Notes: a model not told the origin generated them from the letters alone. Counted from the stretch's first letter, positions 16,343-25,439 are shown. The stretch: DNA of 64,000 bases from Ciceribacter sp. L1K22 (GCF_017599385.1 NZ_JAGFPK010000001.1:1417399-1481398), one strand, 5' to 3'. Numbers and translations: made by a program.

Positions 16343-17128
16343 TCAGAGCGACTTCGCCGCGCCGCCGTCGACCCGGATCATGCTGCCGGTGATGTAGCTT
16401 GCCTGCACCGAGCAGAGGAAGGCGGCCGTCGCGCCGAATTCCTCGACCCGTCCCAGACGTCCCGTCGGGATCGACTTCAGCGCATTTTCGCGGATTTCCT
16501 CGATCGGCTTGCCGGTCCGCTTCGCATTGGCGGCCTGGAGTTCGTCGATGCGATCTGTGTGGATCGAACCGGGCAGCAGCATGTTGGCCGTCACGCCATA
16601 GGAGGCGACTTCGGTGGCGAGCGTCTTGTTCCAGCCGACCAGTGCGCCGCGCAGCGTGTTGGAGAGCGCGAGATTCTGGATCGGCTCGAAGACGCCCGAC
16701 GACGCCACAGTGACGATCCGTCCGAAGCCCTGCGTCTTCATCAGCGGTACCAGCGCGTTGGTGAGCGTGATCACCCGCACCACCATGGACTGGAAGAAGG
16801 TGTAGAGCTTGTCCGCATCCATCTCCTCCGCCATCCCGGGCGTCGGGCCGCCCGTATTGTTGATCAGGATGTCGATGCCGCCGAGCTTGTCGTGCACGGC
16901 GTGGATCATCTGGTCGGCGAAATGCGCGTCGGCGATGTCGGCGACGACATAGTCCGCTTTGCCGCCCGCGGCCCGCATCTCCTCGACATTGGCCTTCAGC
17001 TTTTCTTCCGTACGGCCGCAGATCAAAACCTGGCAGCCTTCGGCGGCAAGCGCTTTTGCAATGCCGAGGCCAAGCCCCCGCGAGGCGGCCAGCACGAGGG
17101 CGCGTTTGCCCGACAATCCGAGATCCAT
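16343..17128 (-). CDS. SDR-family protein lacking the catalytic Tyr-Lys pair
   Basis: A 261-residue Rossmann-fold protein of the short-chain dehydrogenase/reductase family. The nucleotide-binding motif is ASRGLGLG (15-22) and Ser143/Ser144 sit where the catalytic Ser belongs. NNTGGP (90-95) replaces the usual NNAG. Where the active site should read Tyr-x-x-x-Lys the protein has Ser156-Asn-Thr-Leu-Arg160. The C-terminal motif YITGSMIRVDGG is intact. It may act on a different chemistry, or bind NAD(P)(H) without classical reduction. The ATG at 17128 was used. It is divergent from the exporter gene that follows. Confidence 0.88.
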   Translation of the reverse strand: MDLGLSGKRALVLAASRGLGLGIAKALAAEGCQVLICGRTEEKLKANVEEMRAAGGKADYVVADIADAHFADQMIHAVHDKLGGIDILINNTGGPTPGMAEEMDADKLYTFFQSMVVRVITLTNALVPLMKTQGFGRIVTVASSGVFEPIQNLALSNTLRGALVGWNKTLATEVASYGVTANMLLPGSIHTDRIDELQAANAKRTGKPIEEIRENALKSIPTGRLGRVEEFGATAAFLCSVQASYITGSMIRVDGGAAKSL

Positions 17129-17306
17129 GGCGATTTCCTTCCAGAGATGATTTGCATTGGGCGGACCCTAGCAAGGGCGAGGGGCAAAAGAAAAGGGCGG
17201 GTGCGACCCGCTGTCGTGTTCTCGACAGGCAACGTCTTCAACCCGTTATGTTCTTCCCGTCACGGCGATGCTAGACGAGGATGAAAAACAGAGGGGGAAG
17301 CACACC

Positions 17307-18233
17307 TTGGACAGCCGCAAGCCACTCGACATACGCGCCATCTCCCTGATGCTGCTGATCTGCTTTATCTGGGCGATCCAGCAGATCGGCCTGAAGGCGA
17401 CCGAACCGCTGGCGGGGCCGGTGCTTCAGATCGGCATACGCTCGGGCGTCGCCGCGCTCTGTGTCTGGCTGCTCGTTCGGTTTCGGGGGGGACATATCGC
17501 CTTTACCGGCCGGACGGCGGCGATCGGCGCTCTTGCCGGCCTGATCTTCGGCATCGAGTTCCTCATGGTCGGCGCGGCACTGGAGCACACGACCGCCTCG
17601 CATGTCGTCGTCTTCATGTACACCGCGCCGATCTTCGCCGGCCTCGGCCTGCACTGGAAGCTGCCGTCGGAACGGCTGGCGTCCATGCAATGGGTCGGGA
17701 TCGGCCTTGCCGCCTGCGGTATCGCGATCGCCTTTCTGGGACGTGAGGGCATGGCGGCGGAAGGCGTCACGCTGCGCGGTGATCTGATGGCCCTGCTCGC
17801 CGGTGCGCTCTGGGGCTCCACCACGGTGCTGATCCGCTCGACCGGGCTCTCGCGCATCCCAGCGACGCACACGCTGTTCTACCAGCTCGTCGGCGCCTTC
17901 GCGATCCTTGTGGGCACGGCGGTGCTGACCGGCAAGGCCGATATCGTGCCGACTGTGGCACTCTTTGCCCATCTTGCCTTCCAGTCGCTCGTCGTCGCCT
18001 TCTTCTCTTTCCTCATCTGGTTCTGGCTGCTGACGAAATATATGGCCTCGGCGCTCGGCGTCTTCTCCTTCATCACCCCGCTTTTCGGTGTGACGCTCGG
18101 TGTACTGCTGCTCGGAGATCCGCTGACGCCGCCCTTCTTGGCGGGCGCGGCGGCCGTGATCGCAGGTATCCTGATGGTCAGCGCCTGGCCGTGGGTGCGG
18201 GGTCGGCTCAAGACGAGAGCACCGGCGGAATAG
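17307..18233 (+). CDS. DMT superfamily (EamA) transporter
   Basis: A 308-residue inner-membrane protein with ten hydrophobic helices in two EamA repeats (LLICFIWAIQQIGLKATEP at the start of the first, ALLAGALWGSTTVLIRSTG at the start of the second). It is probably an exporter of unknown substrate. The TTG at 17307 is preferred because AGGGGG lies nine bases upstream and the product then begins MDSRKPLDIRAI, as close relatives do. An in-frame ATG at 17268 has no ribosome-binding site. It converges with the dehydrogenase gene with a 14-base gap. Confidence 0.87.
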   Translation: MDSRKPLDIRAISLMLLICFIWAIQQIGLKATEPLAGPVLQIGIRSGVAALCVWLLVRFRGGHIAFTGRTAAIGALAGLIFGIEFLMVGAALEHTTASHVVVFMYTAPIFAGLGLHWKLPSERLASMQWVGIGLAACGIAIAFLGREGMAAEGVTLRGDLMALLAGALWGSTTVLIRSTGLSRIPATHTLFYQLVGAFAILVGTAVLTGKADIVPTVALFAHLAFQSLVVAFFSFLIWFWLLTKYMASALGVFSFITPLFGVTLGVLLLGDPLTPPFLAGAAAVIAGILMVSAWPWVRGRLKTRAPAE

Positions 18234-18247
18234 CCGCGTTCAACCGG

Positions 18248-19159
18248 TCAAAGCTCCGCCGGAAAGCCGGGCGCTCGCAGATCGGTGCCGACGGCATCCT
18301 CCAGGAGCTTCACCACCTGGGACGACCAGGCGTCGCCGCCGTAGACGGAACGGGCGCGGATGAAGGTTTGCAGGGCGTGGGAGGCGAGGTCGAGGGGGAC
18401 GCCGAAGTCGCGGCCGAAGCCCATCGCGAAGCCCAGGTCCTTGCAGGCAAGGTCCATGGTGAAGTTGATGTTGTAGCTGCCGTTCAGGATCACCTGGCCC
18501 TCGGTCTCGTGCACGAAGCTGTTGCCGGAGGACGCCTTGATGATGTTGAAGGCGTCGGTGAGGTCGATGCCGCCCTTCTTGGCCAGCATCAGCGCCTCGC
18601 CGGTGGCGATCAGGTGGATGAAGGCCAGCATGTTGGTGATCACCTTGATCACCGCCGCCTTGCCGAGCGGACCGGCCCGGAAAATGCGTTTGCCCATGGC
18701 CTGGAAGGCCGGCAGGTGCAGGGCGTAGAGGTCTTCGTCGCCGCCGATGATCACGGTGATCTCCGCCGTCGCGGCGAGATGTACGCCGCCGGTGACCGGC
18801 GCCTCCAGCATTCGCACGCCGCGCTCGCCGGCGATCTTGCCGAGGCGCAGAACTTCCTGTTCGTCGAGCGTGCTCATCTCGATCCAGGTGCCGCCGCTCT
18901 TGAGCCCTGAGAGGATGCCGCGCTCGCCGGTCAGTACCCGCTCGCTCACCTTGGGCGAGGGCAGGCAGGTGATGACGGCATCGACGACCTCGGCGACCGC
19001 CTGCGGATCATCCGCCCAGCGGGCGCCTGCGTTCAGCAGGTCTTCCGCATTGCCGCGGTCGAGATCGTTGACCACGACCGAAAAACCCGCCCGCACCAGA
19101 CTGCCGGCCAGATGCCGGCCGAGATGGCCGAGGCCGATGAAACCGTATGTAATCGTCAT
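18248..19159 (-). CDS. NAD(P)-dependent oxidoreductase, 3-hydroxyisobutyrate dehydrogenase family
   Basis: A 303-residue beta-hydroxyacid dehydrogenase. The N-terminal Rossmann motif is FIGLGHLGRHLAGSL, and the substrate-binding motif APVTGGVHLA (DAPVSGG type) lies around residue 120. The catalytic Lys is in AAVIKVITNMLAFIHLI (usual GxxxKxxxN). These cytoplasmic enzymes oxidise short beta-hydroxyacids or reduce semialdehydes, and the exact substrate is not readable. The start at 19159 places the Rossmann strand at the N-terminus; an upstream in-frame start at 19216 adds a tail without the fold. It lies 118 bases downstream of the FAD-oxidase gene on the same strand. Confidence 0.88.
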   Translation of the reverse strand: MTITYGFIGLGHLGRHLAGSLVRAGFSVVVNDLDRGNAEDLLNAGARWADDPQAVAEVVDAVITCLPSPKVSERVLTGERGILSGLKSGGTWIEMSTLDEQEVLRLGKIAGERGVRMLEAPVTGGVHLAATAEITVIIGGDEDLYALHLPAFQAMGKRIFRAGPLGKAAVIKVITNMLAFIHLIATGEALMLAKKGGIDLTDAFNIIKASSGNSFVHETEGQVILNGSYNINFTMDLACKDLGFAMGFGRDFGVPLDLASHALQTFIRARSVYGGDAWSSQVVKLLEDAVGTDLRAPGFPAEL

Positions 19160-19277
19160 TGCGTCGTTCCCCGTTTCTTGTGCCGGGAGAGTGCGCGAAA
19201 CCGTGCCGCGCTTCAAACGGAGATTTGGGCCGCTTTGGACGATTTTTGGGAGGGCAGCTTGTAGAGGTTGCGCCGCG

Positions 19278-20681
19278 TCAGAAGGGGACCTTGCCGGGGT
19301 TGAAAAGCCCTTGGGGATCGATAGCCTGTTTGATCAACCGCGCGAGATCCCGTTTTGCCTTCGGAACATTGGCCTCGTAGGCATGCCGCTTCTCCAGTCC
19401 GACGCCGTGTTCGGCCGAGAACGAGCCGCCCGCCGCCTGCACCCCCGAATAGATCGCACCTTCCACCGCCAGCAATTCGCTCTCGGGTAGCGGTCCCGGC
19501 TTTTTCAGCGTCAGGTGCAGGTTGCCGTCTGCGATATGGCCGTAGACGTAGAAATCGTAGGACTCATCGATTGCCTTCAGCCGTTCGGCGACTCCCGCCA
19601 CATAGGTGTCCAGATAACTTGGCGGCACGGAGATGTCGAAAGAGGGCGCGTTTGGGATTTCGGCGTAGTAGAAGCCGGAGTCCTCGCGGATATCCCAGAA
19701 TTTCCGGGCCTGATCGAGCGACTGAGCAAGGATCGCGCCCTTGATGCCGACCGGCTCCCAGAGGGTCTCAAGCTCCTCTTCCAGAGCGGTCAACGCCGTC
19801 TCTTCGCTTTCGGCCGAAACCGACAACAGCAGTGCAGCTGTATCCTCGCCCTCCAGCCAGGATAGGTCGAATCCCTTCAGCGCCGCGTGGTCGCGGATAT
19901 AGCGCGGCCACATCAGTTCGGCACCCTCCAGCAGGATGCCCGATCTCGAGCGAAACTTTCGAATGACGGCCAGCGCCGAAGCAGCGTCACCCACGCCGAC
20001 AAAGGCTGTCGCGCGATGCGGTCGGATAGGCTCCAGTTTCAGCACGATCTTGGTGACGAAGCCGAACGCGCCTTCGCCGCCGATGAAGAGATGCTTGAGA
20101 TCCGGTCCGGCGGACACTTTCACCACCCGCGTCATGTCGGAATAGACTTCGCCGGACGGCAGAACGGCCTCAATCCCCAGCACCTGATGGCGGATGACGC
20201 CGTTGCGGAAGGCGAGGATGCCGCCGGCATTGGTGGACACCATGCCGCCCACCGTCGCCGTGCCGCGCGAGCCGAGATCGATGCCGGTCGTCAGGCCGAG
20301 CGGCAGCAGCGCCTGCTGCAAGGCTTCCAGCGCGACGCCCGCCTCGACCTCCACTGTCATCTCATCGGCATGCACTGAAACGATGCGGTTGAGTCGCGAC
20401 GACGACAGGATGACCTCGCCGGCGTGGCTGACATTGCCGCCGACGAGCCCCGTGAGTCCGCCCTGGGGCACGATTGCGACGTCGTTCTCACGGCACCAGC
20501 GCACGAGCGTCGCGGCGGCCTCCGTCGAGGATGGCTGCGCCATGACGCCGCCCGCGAAATTGTCCGGATGTTCGCCCGGATGGCGCGACCGCAGGACCTC
20601 CGGTCCGAGGACGGTGAGATCGGGATGAAGACCGGCAATCTTTTCGAGGATATCTTCGGGCGTGAGAGGGGGGAGGGGCAT
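19278..20681 (-). CDS. FAD-linked oxidoreductase, D-lactate dehydrogenase/GlcD family
   Basis: A 467-residue flavoprotein of the VAO fold. The FAD-binding PP-loop segment GGLTGLVGGN lies near residue 80, followed by GIDLGSRGTATVGGMVSTNA. The C-terminal FAD-oxidase domain ends in GGSFSAEHGVGLEKR. Such enzymes oxidise D-2-hydroxyacids (D-lactate, glycolate, D-2-hydroxyglutarate) and pass electrons to a carrier or to cytochrome c. No partner GlcE/GlcF is present, so a stand-alone D-2-hydroxyacid dehydrogenase is likely. The ATG at 20681 was chosen because the protein then begins at the conserved MPLPPLTPEDILEKI. Confidence 0.88.
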   Translation of the reverse strand: MPLPPLTPEDILEKIAGLHPDLTVLGPEVLRSRHPGEHPDNFAGGVMAQPSSTEAAATLVRWCRENDVAIVPQGGLTGLVGGNVSHAGEVILSSSRLNRIVSVHADEMTVEVEAGVALEALQQALLPLGLTTGIDLGSRGTATVGGMVSTNAGGILAFRNGVIRHQVLGIEAVLPSGEVYSDMTRVVKVSAGPDLKHLFIGGEGAFGFVTKIVLKLEPIRPHRATAFVGVGDAASALAVIRKFRSRSGILLEGAELMWPRYIRDHAALKGFDLSWLEGEDTAALLLSVSAESEETALTALEEELETLWEPVGIKGAILAQSLDQARKFWDIREDSGFYYAEIPNAPSFDISVPPSYLDTYVAGVAERLKAIDESYDFYVYGHIADGNLHLTLKKPGPLPESELLAVEGAIYSGVQAAGGSFSAEHGVGLEKRHAYEANVPKAKRDLARLIKQAIDPQGLFNPGKVPF

Positions 20682-20822
20682 GGGCGGCTCTGCTGGAAGA
20701 AGATCGAAAATCTGTAGCTCCGGCGGAGACCCTAGACAATCGGCGTTAGCTCTTGCCACAAAACGAAGCCGCCGGCGCTCGCTTTTCGCGGACGCCGGCG
20801 ATGATGGTTGACAGGGCTGGCC

Positions 20823-21086
20823 TCAGGCCGCCTTCATGTCCTGCTGCAGCGGGATCTCGACGTCGATCTCCAGAACCGAGACGGTCGGGCCGCGATCCAT
20901 GGTGACGACAACCTTGTCAGGGTCGATGTTGACATGCCGGGCGATGACCGCGACGATCTCGCCACGAAGAAGCGTCACGAGGTCGGACGGGTCGCCGGCG
21001 AGGCGTTCATGTGAGAGGAGCACTTGCAGACGTTCCCGAGCGGTTGGCGCCGAGCTTTCCCGGCGGAAAATCCGGAATATGTTCAT
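20823..21086 (-). CDS. minE: Cell division topological specificity factor MinE
   Basis: An 87-residue protein that drives release of MinD from the membrane and confines division-inhibitor activity to the poles. The N-terminal segment is the amphipathic MinD-contact helix (residues about 13-30, [13 protein letters not shown]). The C-terminal beta-rich dimerisation part contains [20 protein letters not shown]. Length is typical. The start ATG overlaps the minD stop by four bases, showing translational coupling in a minC-minD-minE operon. Confidence 0.97.
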   Translation of the reverse strand: MNIFRIFRRESSAPTARERLQVLLSHERLAGDPSDLVTLLRGEIVAVIARHVNIDPDKVVVTMDRGPTVSVLEIDVEIPLQQDMKAA

Positions 21087-21898
21087 GCTGCCCTCCGGCC
21101 GAAGAGCTTGTCGAAGATGCCGCGCTTGTCGCCAGGCATGGTGACCGGCACGTCCTCGCCGGCGAGCCGGCGGACGGCTTCGCTGTAGGCCATGGCCGGG
21201 GCGGAACGCGGATCGGCGAGCGTGACCGGCGTGCCGAGGTTCGAGGCGCGCAGTACATCGGTGCTTTCCGGGATCACGCCGAGCAGCGGGATCGACAGGA
21301 TTTCGAGCACGTCGTCGACCTTCAGCATGTCGCCGCGCTCGGCGCGGTTGACGTCGTAGCGGGTGAGCAGCAGGTGCTTTTCCATGCGCTCGCCGCGCTC
21401 TGCCTTCTGGGTCTTGGCGTCCAGCAGGCCGATGATCCGGTCGGAGTCGCGAACGGAGGAAACTTCCGGATTGGTGACGACAACGGCGGCATCCGCATGG
21501 CGCATCGCAAGGGTGGCGCCGCGTTCGATACCGGCCGGGCTGTCGCAGACGATCCAGTCGAAATAGCGCTTCAGCTGTTCCATGACATCATCGACGCCTT
21601 CGGTCGTCAGCGCGTCCTTGTCGCGGGTCTGGGAGGCTGCGAGCAGGAAGAGGTTGTCGAGCCGCTTGTCGCGGATCAGCGCCTGCGGCAGCTTCGCATC
21701 GCCCTGGATGACGTTGATGAAGTCGTAGACGACGCGGCGTTCCGCGCCCATCACGAGATCGAGATTGCGCAGGCCGACGTCGAAATCGATGACGACGGTG
21801 CGTTCGCCGCGCTGGGCGAGCGCGGCCCCGATGGCGGCGGTGGTCGTGGTCTTGCCGACCCCGCCCTTGCCCGATGTGACGACGATGACTTTGGCCAT
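21083..21898 (-). CDS. minD: Septum site-determining ATPase MinD
   Basis: A 271-residue deviant-Walker ATPase. KGGVGKT near the N-terminus ([20 protein letters not shown]) is the deviant P-loop and [13 protein letters not shown] is the switch II/Walker B region. The C-terminal end (GIFDKLFGR) is the amphipathic membrane-targeting helix. MinD dimers recruit MinC to the membrane to block FtsZ rings and are cleared by MinE. The ATG at 21898 is preceded by GAGGAGAA and gives the normal length. It is the middle gene of minCDE. Confidence 0.98.
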   Translation of the reverse strand: MAKVIVVTSGKGGVGKTTTTAAIGAALAQRGERTVVIDFDVGLRNLDLVMGAERRVVYDFINVIQGDAKLPQALIRDKRLDNLFLLAASQTRDKDALTTEGVDDVMEQLKRYFDWIVCDSPAGIERGATLAMRHADAAVVVTNPEVSSVRDSDRIIGLLDAKTQKAERGERMEKHLLLTRYDVNRAERGDMLKVDDVLEILSIPLLGVIPESTDVLRASNLGTPVTLADPRSAPAMAYSEAVRRLAGEDVPVTMPGDKRGIFDKLFGRRAA

Positions 21899-21929
21899 GT
21901 TCTTCTCCTCTGGTCCGGCCGCTGACGGC

Positions 21930-22673
21930 TCAGGCAATGGTTTCGGCAACGATCGATTCCCCGTCGAGCCACAGATGCGCGGGCTTGCCGAGCATTTCCG
22001 GCGGCAGGTCTTCGGCCGTCTTGTAGATTCCGTCGACGGCAAGCAGTTCCGCCTCGAGCTTGCGGCAGAAGATCGCCGCGCTGGGGTTGCCGGACGTGCC
22101 GGCGAGCGCGCGTCCGCGCAGCGTGCCGTAAACGTGGATCGAGCCGCCGGCGATGACTTCGGCACCCGAGGCGACCGAACCGAGCACGGTCACGTCACCC
22201 TCGGGGAAGATCACGGTCTGGCCGGAGCGCACCGGCTCGCGCAGCACCAGCGAGGAAGAGCCGTGTACCGCAAAAGCGGGGCCGGACTTTTCGGCGGCCC
22301 TCTGCACGGCGGCCGGCTTGCGCTCTCCTGCATTGTCTTCCGGCACTTCGATCTCGGCGCCTTCGAGCCCGCCCTTGAGCTGAGGCGGCATCGTGGCATC
22401 GAACAGCGACGGTCGACCACCCTCGATGCCCATGATCCGGACATTGCGGGCGGCGAGCTCGTCGATCAGCTCCCGCAGCTCGGCACGGCTGATATCGAGC
22501 TCGGCGATGTCGAGCACGACGGGACGCGAGAGAAAGAAACCCGCCGAACGCGCGGCGAGGTCTTCCAGCCGGGCCAGCCAGTCTGCGACCGGCAGTTCCG
22601 GGGTCAGGACGACCGCGAGGAAGGAGCGGCCCTTGATGCGGATTGCACGAGCTTCTGTTAGCACTTTGCTCAT
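21930..22673 (-). CDS. minC: Septum formation inhibitor MinC
   Basis: A 247-residue inhibitor of FtsZ polymerisation. The N-terminal domain (residues 1-110) carries the FtsZ-contact fold. The C-terminal beta-helix (about 135-247, VFPEGDVTVLGSVASGAEVI) dimerises and binds MinD. It is the first gene of minCDE, with a 31-base spacer to minD. A TTAA-N7-TTAA CtrA box lies 44-58 bases upstream of the ATG at 22673. Confidence 0.97.
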   Translation of the reverse strand: MSKVLTEARAIRIKGRSFLAVVLTPELPVADWLARLEDLAARSAGFFLSRPVVLDIAELDISRAELRELIDELAARNVRIMGIEGGRPSLFDATMPPQLKGGLEGAEIEVPEDNAGERKPAAVQRAAEKSGPAFAVHGSSSLVLREPVRSGQTVIFPEGDVTVLGSVASGAEVIAGGSIHVYGTLRGRALAGTSGNPSAAIFCRKLEAELLAVDGIYKTAEDLPPEMLGKPAHLWLDGESIVAETIA

Positions 22674-22716
22674 CTCGGTTAAGAAATCATTTCGAAAATA
22701 GCTATCTGCGTCGTGG

Positions 22717-22731
22717 TTAACGAAGGGTTAA
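22717..22731. promoter_or_regulatory. CtrA box upstream of minC
   Basis: TTAA-CGAAGGG-TTAA is an exact match to the full CtrA consensus TTAA-N7-TTAA, 44 bases upstream of the minC start. CtrA is the cell-cycle master regulator of Alphaproteobacteria. The rest of the 317-base gap (22674-22990) holds an A/T-rich patch at 22755-22790 and no credible gene. Confidence 0.75.
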
Positions 22732-22990
22732 CGGTCAGGCGGAGAAGGGGCGCTGATTTAAATTTTGTTCACAGATAGATAATTGCTGCGACGATGCATC
22801 GGCGTCGGGTCGTGCAGTTGCTGCCAACTGATTTTCACGCTGAGATGGAAATCGTGCGCTCATGCACCAACACTCGATAGCTGTTCGTTAGTCAGTCGGC
22901 TGCGAAATAACACCTTCGACCGCCAACCCACGGCATGCTTCACCTTTGACGGCTATGGAGGCTTGTTGCAGTCGCCTCTGCCCGTCCGAT

Positions 22991-25204
22991 CTATTTGCTT
23001 GCTTGCATCAGAAGCGACTGGAACCATGCCTCATCGCGAACGGAACGCAGATCGTCGTCTTCAAGGAGGTGTTGAGCAAGCGGCAAAGTGCCACTGCGCA
23101 GCGCCTTCTCCAAGTCTTTCTGACAGCCTTCCGCATCGCCTAGCAAGGCAAGTATACACGCGCGGTTATAGGTTGCCGCAGGATTCAGAGCTACGCCGTG
23201 CTCCACCTTTTTCAAAGCTTCCTTGAACAGCGCTGGTTCCTGCTTGAGCCTCGCTAGTTCCGAGAGAGCGATGCCCCAGTTGTTCAGGAAATCCGCATCG
23301 TTGGGGTTGAGCTCCAATGATCTCTCGTACTTCTCGAACGCCTGCTCGAATAGTACCGGTTCGTGCTTAAGCCTTGCAAGGCCTGACAGGGCATTGCCCC
23401 AGTTGTTGAAGAGATCCGCTTCGTTGGGATTGAGCTCCAATGATCTCTCGTACTTCTCGAACGCCTGCTCGAATAGTGCCGGTTCCTGCTTGAGCCTTGC
23501 AAGGCCTGACAGGGCATTGCCCCAGTTGTTGAAGAGATCCGCTTCGTTGGGGTTGAGCTCCAATGATCTCTCGTACTTCTCGAACGCCTGCTCGAATAGT
23601 GCCCGTTCCTGCTTGAGCTTTGCTAGGTCCGACAGAGCGATACCCCAGTTGTTGAAGAGATCTGCATTGTCGGGCCTGAGTTCGAAGGATTTTTGGTACT
23701 TCTCGAGCGCCTGCTCCAGCAGCGCCGGTTCCTGCTTGAACTTGGCTAGGGTCGAGAGAGCGACGCCCCAGTTGTTGAAGAGAGTCGCATTGTCGGGGTT
23801 GAGTTCCAAGGACTTCTCGTACTTCTCAAGCGCCTGCTCCAGCAGCGCCGGTTCCTGCTTGAACTTGGCTAGGGTCGAGAGAGCGACGCCCCAGTTGTTG
23901 AAGAGAGCCGCATCGTCGGAGTTGAGTTCTAAGGACTTCTGGTACTTCTCGAACGCTTGCTCTAAAAGTGCCGGTTCCTGTTTGAGTCTGGCCAAGTCTA
24001 CTAGGACATTGCCCCAGTTGTTGAAAACTTCGGGAAAATTTGGTCGGAGCTTTGCCGCCTTTCCGTATTCTACAGCTGCCGACAAATACAGTTCTATGTC
24101 GTTTCCGAGTTCCGCATCCTCCGCAATGCGACAAGCACGAGAAAAGTGCGCCCAAGCCTGTGTCTCAACGTCTATATCGTTAATTCTATCAGAAGTTTCA
24201 TTGGGGGTGGGGGGTTGGTCAATAAGGTCCTCCGGTCTTCCTTCAACAACTGCTTTCTGCGTGGGCGAGAACCTGAGCGCATCGCGGTGCAAATCCAGTC
24301 GCTCTGTCGTGTCCTTCAGAAGGTCGATCGACTGCCTCGTCATCTCCAAGGGAAACGGTGCTATTTCCGTAAGCTCGGTCTTTAGATGGCCCGCAGGATC
24401 GGCAAAAACTTTGGGAGGAAAGCAGCCAAGTTCCTGTGCAAGCTCGATCATGAAGGCGTCAGCATCCGCACCTCCGAGATAATGGCAGTATCGACCGTGA
24501 TCGCTATTAAGAAGATCTCGGATGTGTTGCCTTGGTGCTTCAGAATAACCTACCCAATAGATATGCCGGCGGCCATGGTAGCACTCTTTGAGTATCGGGA
24601 AGACCTGATCGGCCTCGCCGCTGTAGCCGATTACAAGTAGATTTGCGTTATTGTACACATTGGTGATGAGCGGCTTTAGCTTGTCCGCGTGGTTAGCCGT
24701 TTCCCTCGTCGAGTTCATCATCACAGGGCCGACGCCTTGACCGTGCAAGTGGACGATACAAGGGTCTGACAAAAAATCGACTTCCTCCGCTGGCGCTATG
24801 CCAAAGTCATATGTCGCCGGATAGAGCCCGAGAAGGCCGCAAGCACGAGCCAGAACGTTGTCGAAGTTGAACGTTAAAACGCGCCTCACATGCTTTTCCT
24901 TCATCATGCAGGCGAGGGCAATATGGGCCCAATTTATGCGTGATTTTTTTAAATATTCGTCGAGAAAGTCATGGCGCTCATCGATGGATAGTTCGTTCAT
25001 GCATGCGCCATAGTCAGTGCGTTGCCCCTTCGGGAGCCTGTCGATCCGCTCGGGATAATCTGATGCAATCTGTCTGACGAGTTCGCTCGCTAGAGGAATT
25101 CCCGCCGATTTTGAGAGCCCCGCTCCTGTCAGGAAATCGAATTTCTTTGGCGAACGTCGTATTGTGCTCACAAGCTCCTGGATATCGGCTTTGTATTTTG
25201 TCAT
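22991..25204 (-). CDS. SIR2-TPR protein, candidate antiphage NADase effector
   Basis: A 737-residue cytoplasmic protein. Residues 20-260 form a SIR2-like domain: GAGLSKSAGIP at 27-37 (NAD-binding), TFNFDN at 111-116 (candidate catalytic Asn113), HLHG at 152-155 (candidate catalytic His), then LLVIGYSGEAD. After a linker come seven TPR-type repeats of 41 residues (FNNWG..ALS.LA..KQEPAL). Bacterial SIR2 domains in defence proteins such as ThsA and DSR2 deplete NAD+ on infection; repeats often sense the phage. No partner gene is adjacent. The ATG at 25204 follows AGGGGGTGAA. Base composition (40-47% GC in rows I counted) is well below the flanks, which suggests horizontal acquisition. Defence function is inferred. 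Confidence 0.85.
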   Translation of the reverse strand: MTKYKADIQELVSTIRRSPKKFDFLTGAGLSKSAGIPLASELVRQIASDYPERIDRLPKGQRTDYGACMNELSIDERHDFLDEYLKKSRINWAHIALACMMKEKHVRRVLTFNFDNVLARACGLLGLYPATYDFGIAPAEEVDFLSDPCIVHLHGQGVGPVMMNSTRETANHADKLKPLITNVYNNANLLVIGYSGEADQVFPILKECYHGRRHIYWVGYSEAPRQHIRDLLNSDHGRYCHYLGGADADAFMIELAQELGCFPPKVFADPAGHLKTELTEIAPFPLEMTRQSIDLLKDTTERLDLHRDALRFSPTQKAVVEGRPEDLIDQPPTPNETSDRINDIDVETQAWAHFSRACRIAEDAELGNDIELYLSAAVEYGKAAKLRPNFPEVFNNWGNVLVDLARLKQEPALLEQAFEKYQKSLELNSDDAALFNNWGVALSTLAKFKQEPALLEQALEKYEKSLELNPDNATLFNNWGVALSTLAKFKQEPALLEQALEKYQKSFELRPDNADLFNNWGIALSDLAKLKQERALFEQAFEKYERSLELNPNEADLFNNWGNALSGLARLKQEPALFEQAFEKYERSLELNPNEADLFNNWGNALSGLARLKHEPVLFEQAFEKYERSLELNPNDADFLNNWGIALSELARLKQEPALFKEALKKVEHGVALNPAATYNRACILALLGDAEGCQKDLEKALRSGTLPLAQHLLEDDDLRSVRDEAWFQSLLMQASK
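23175..24035 (-). repeat. 123-bp tandem repeat array encoding TPR units
   Basis: Seven consecutive units with exactly 123-base spacing of the segment encoding NNWG (for example 23402, 23525 and the following units). The unit pair covering about 23280-23525 differs at only a few positions, which indicates recent duplication. The array encodes the sensor half of the SIR2-TPR protein. End coordinates are approximate. Confidence 0.85.
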
Positions 25205-25439
25205 TTCACCCCCTACAGCTGCCTCAGCAGCCTTAGATTGCATCGTTCGCTAATCTGGTCAATCTCGTGGGAGGGGCGGCAAATATTGACGTGAACGTAA
25301 GCGTAATTTAGACTTTTCCGCATGCCTGTCCACGAAGACGAAATAGGCCATTGCCTGTCGCGTCGTGGCTCGACAAGCGGGCTTCGTTTTGCCAAGGAAG
25401 GAGGCAAATCGGGGCACCAGGAAAGAAAAAGGTGAGGAT

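Noticed and set aside
23175..24035. CRISPR array
   Set aside because: The repeats are direct neighbours of 123 bases without unique spacers and encode TPR units in frame.
23223..24482. Repetitive plus-strand open frame (Ser/Leu-rich repeats)
   Set aside because: It is the antisense reading of the TPR repeats; its apparent repeats are a by-product of the 123-base units.
24386..24640. 84-codon plus-strand frame opposite the SIR2 domain
   Set aside because: It is antisense to conserved SIR2 motifs and has no credible ribosome-binding site.
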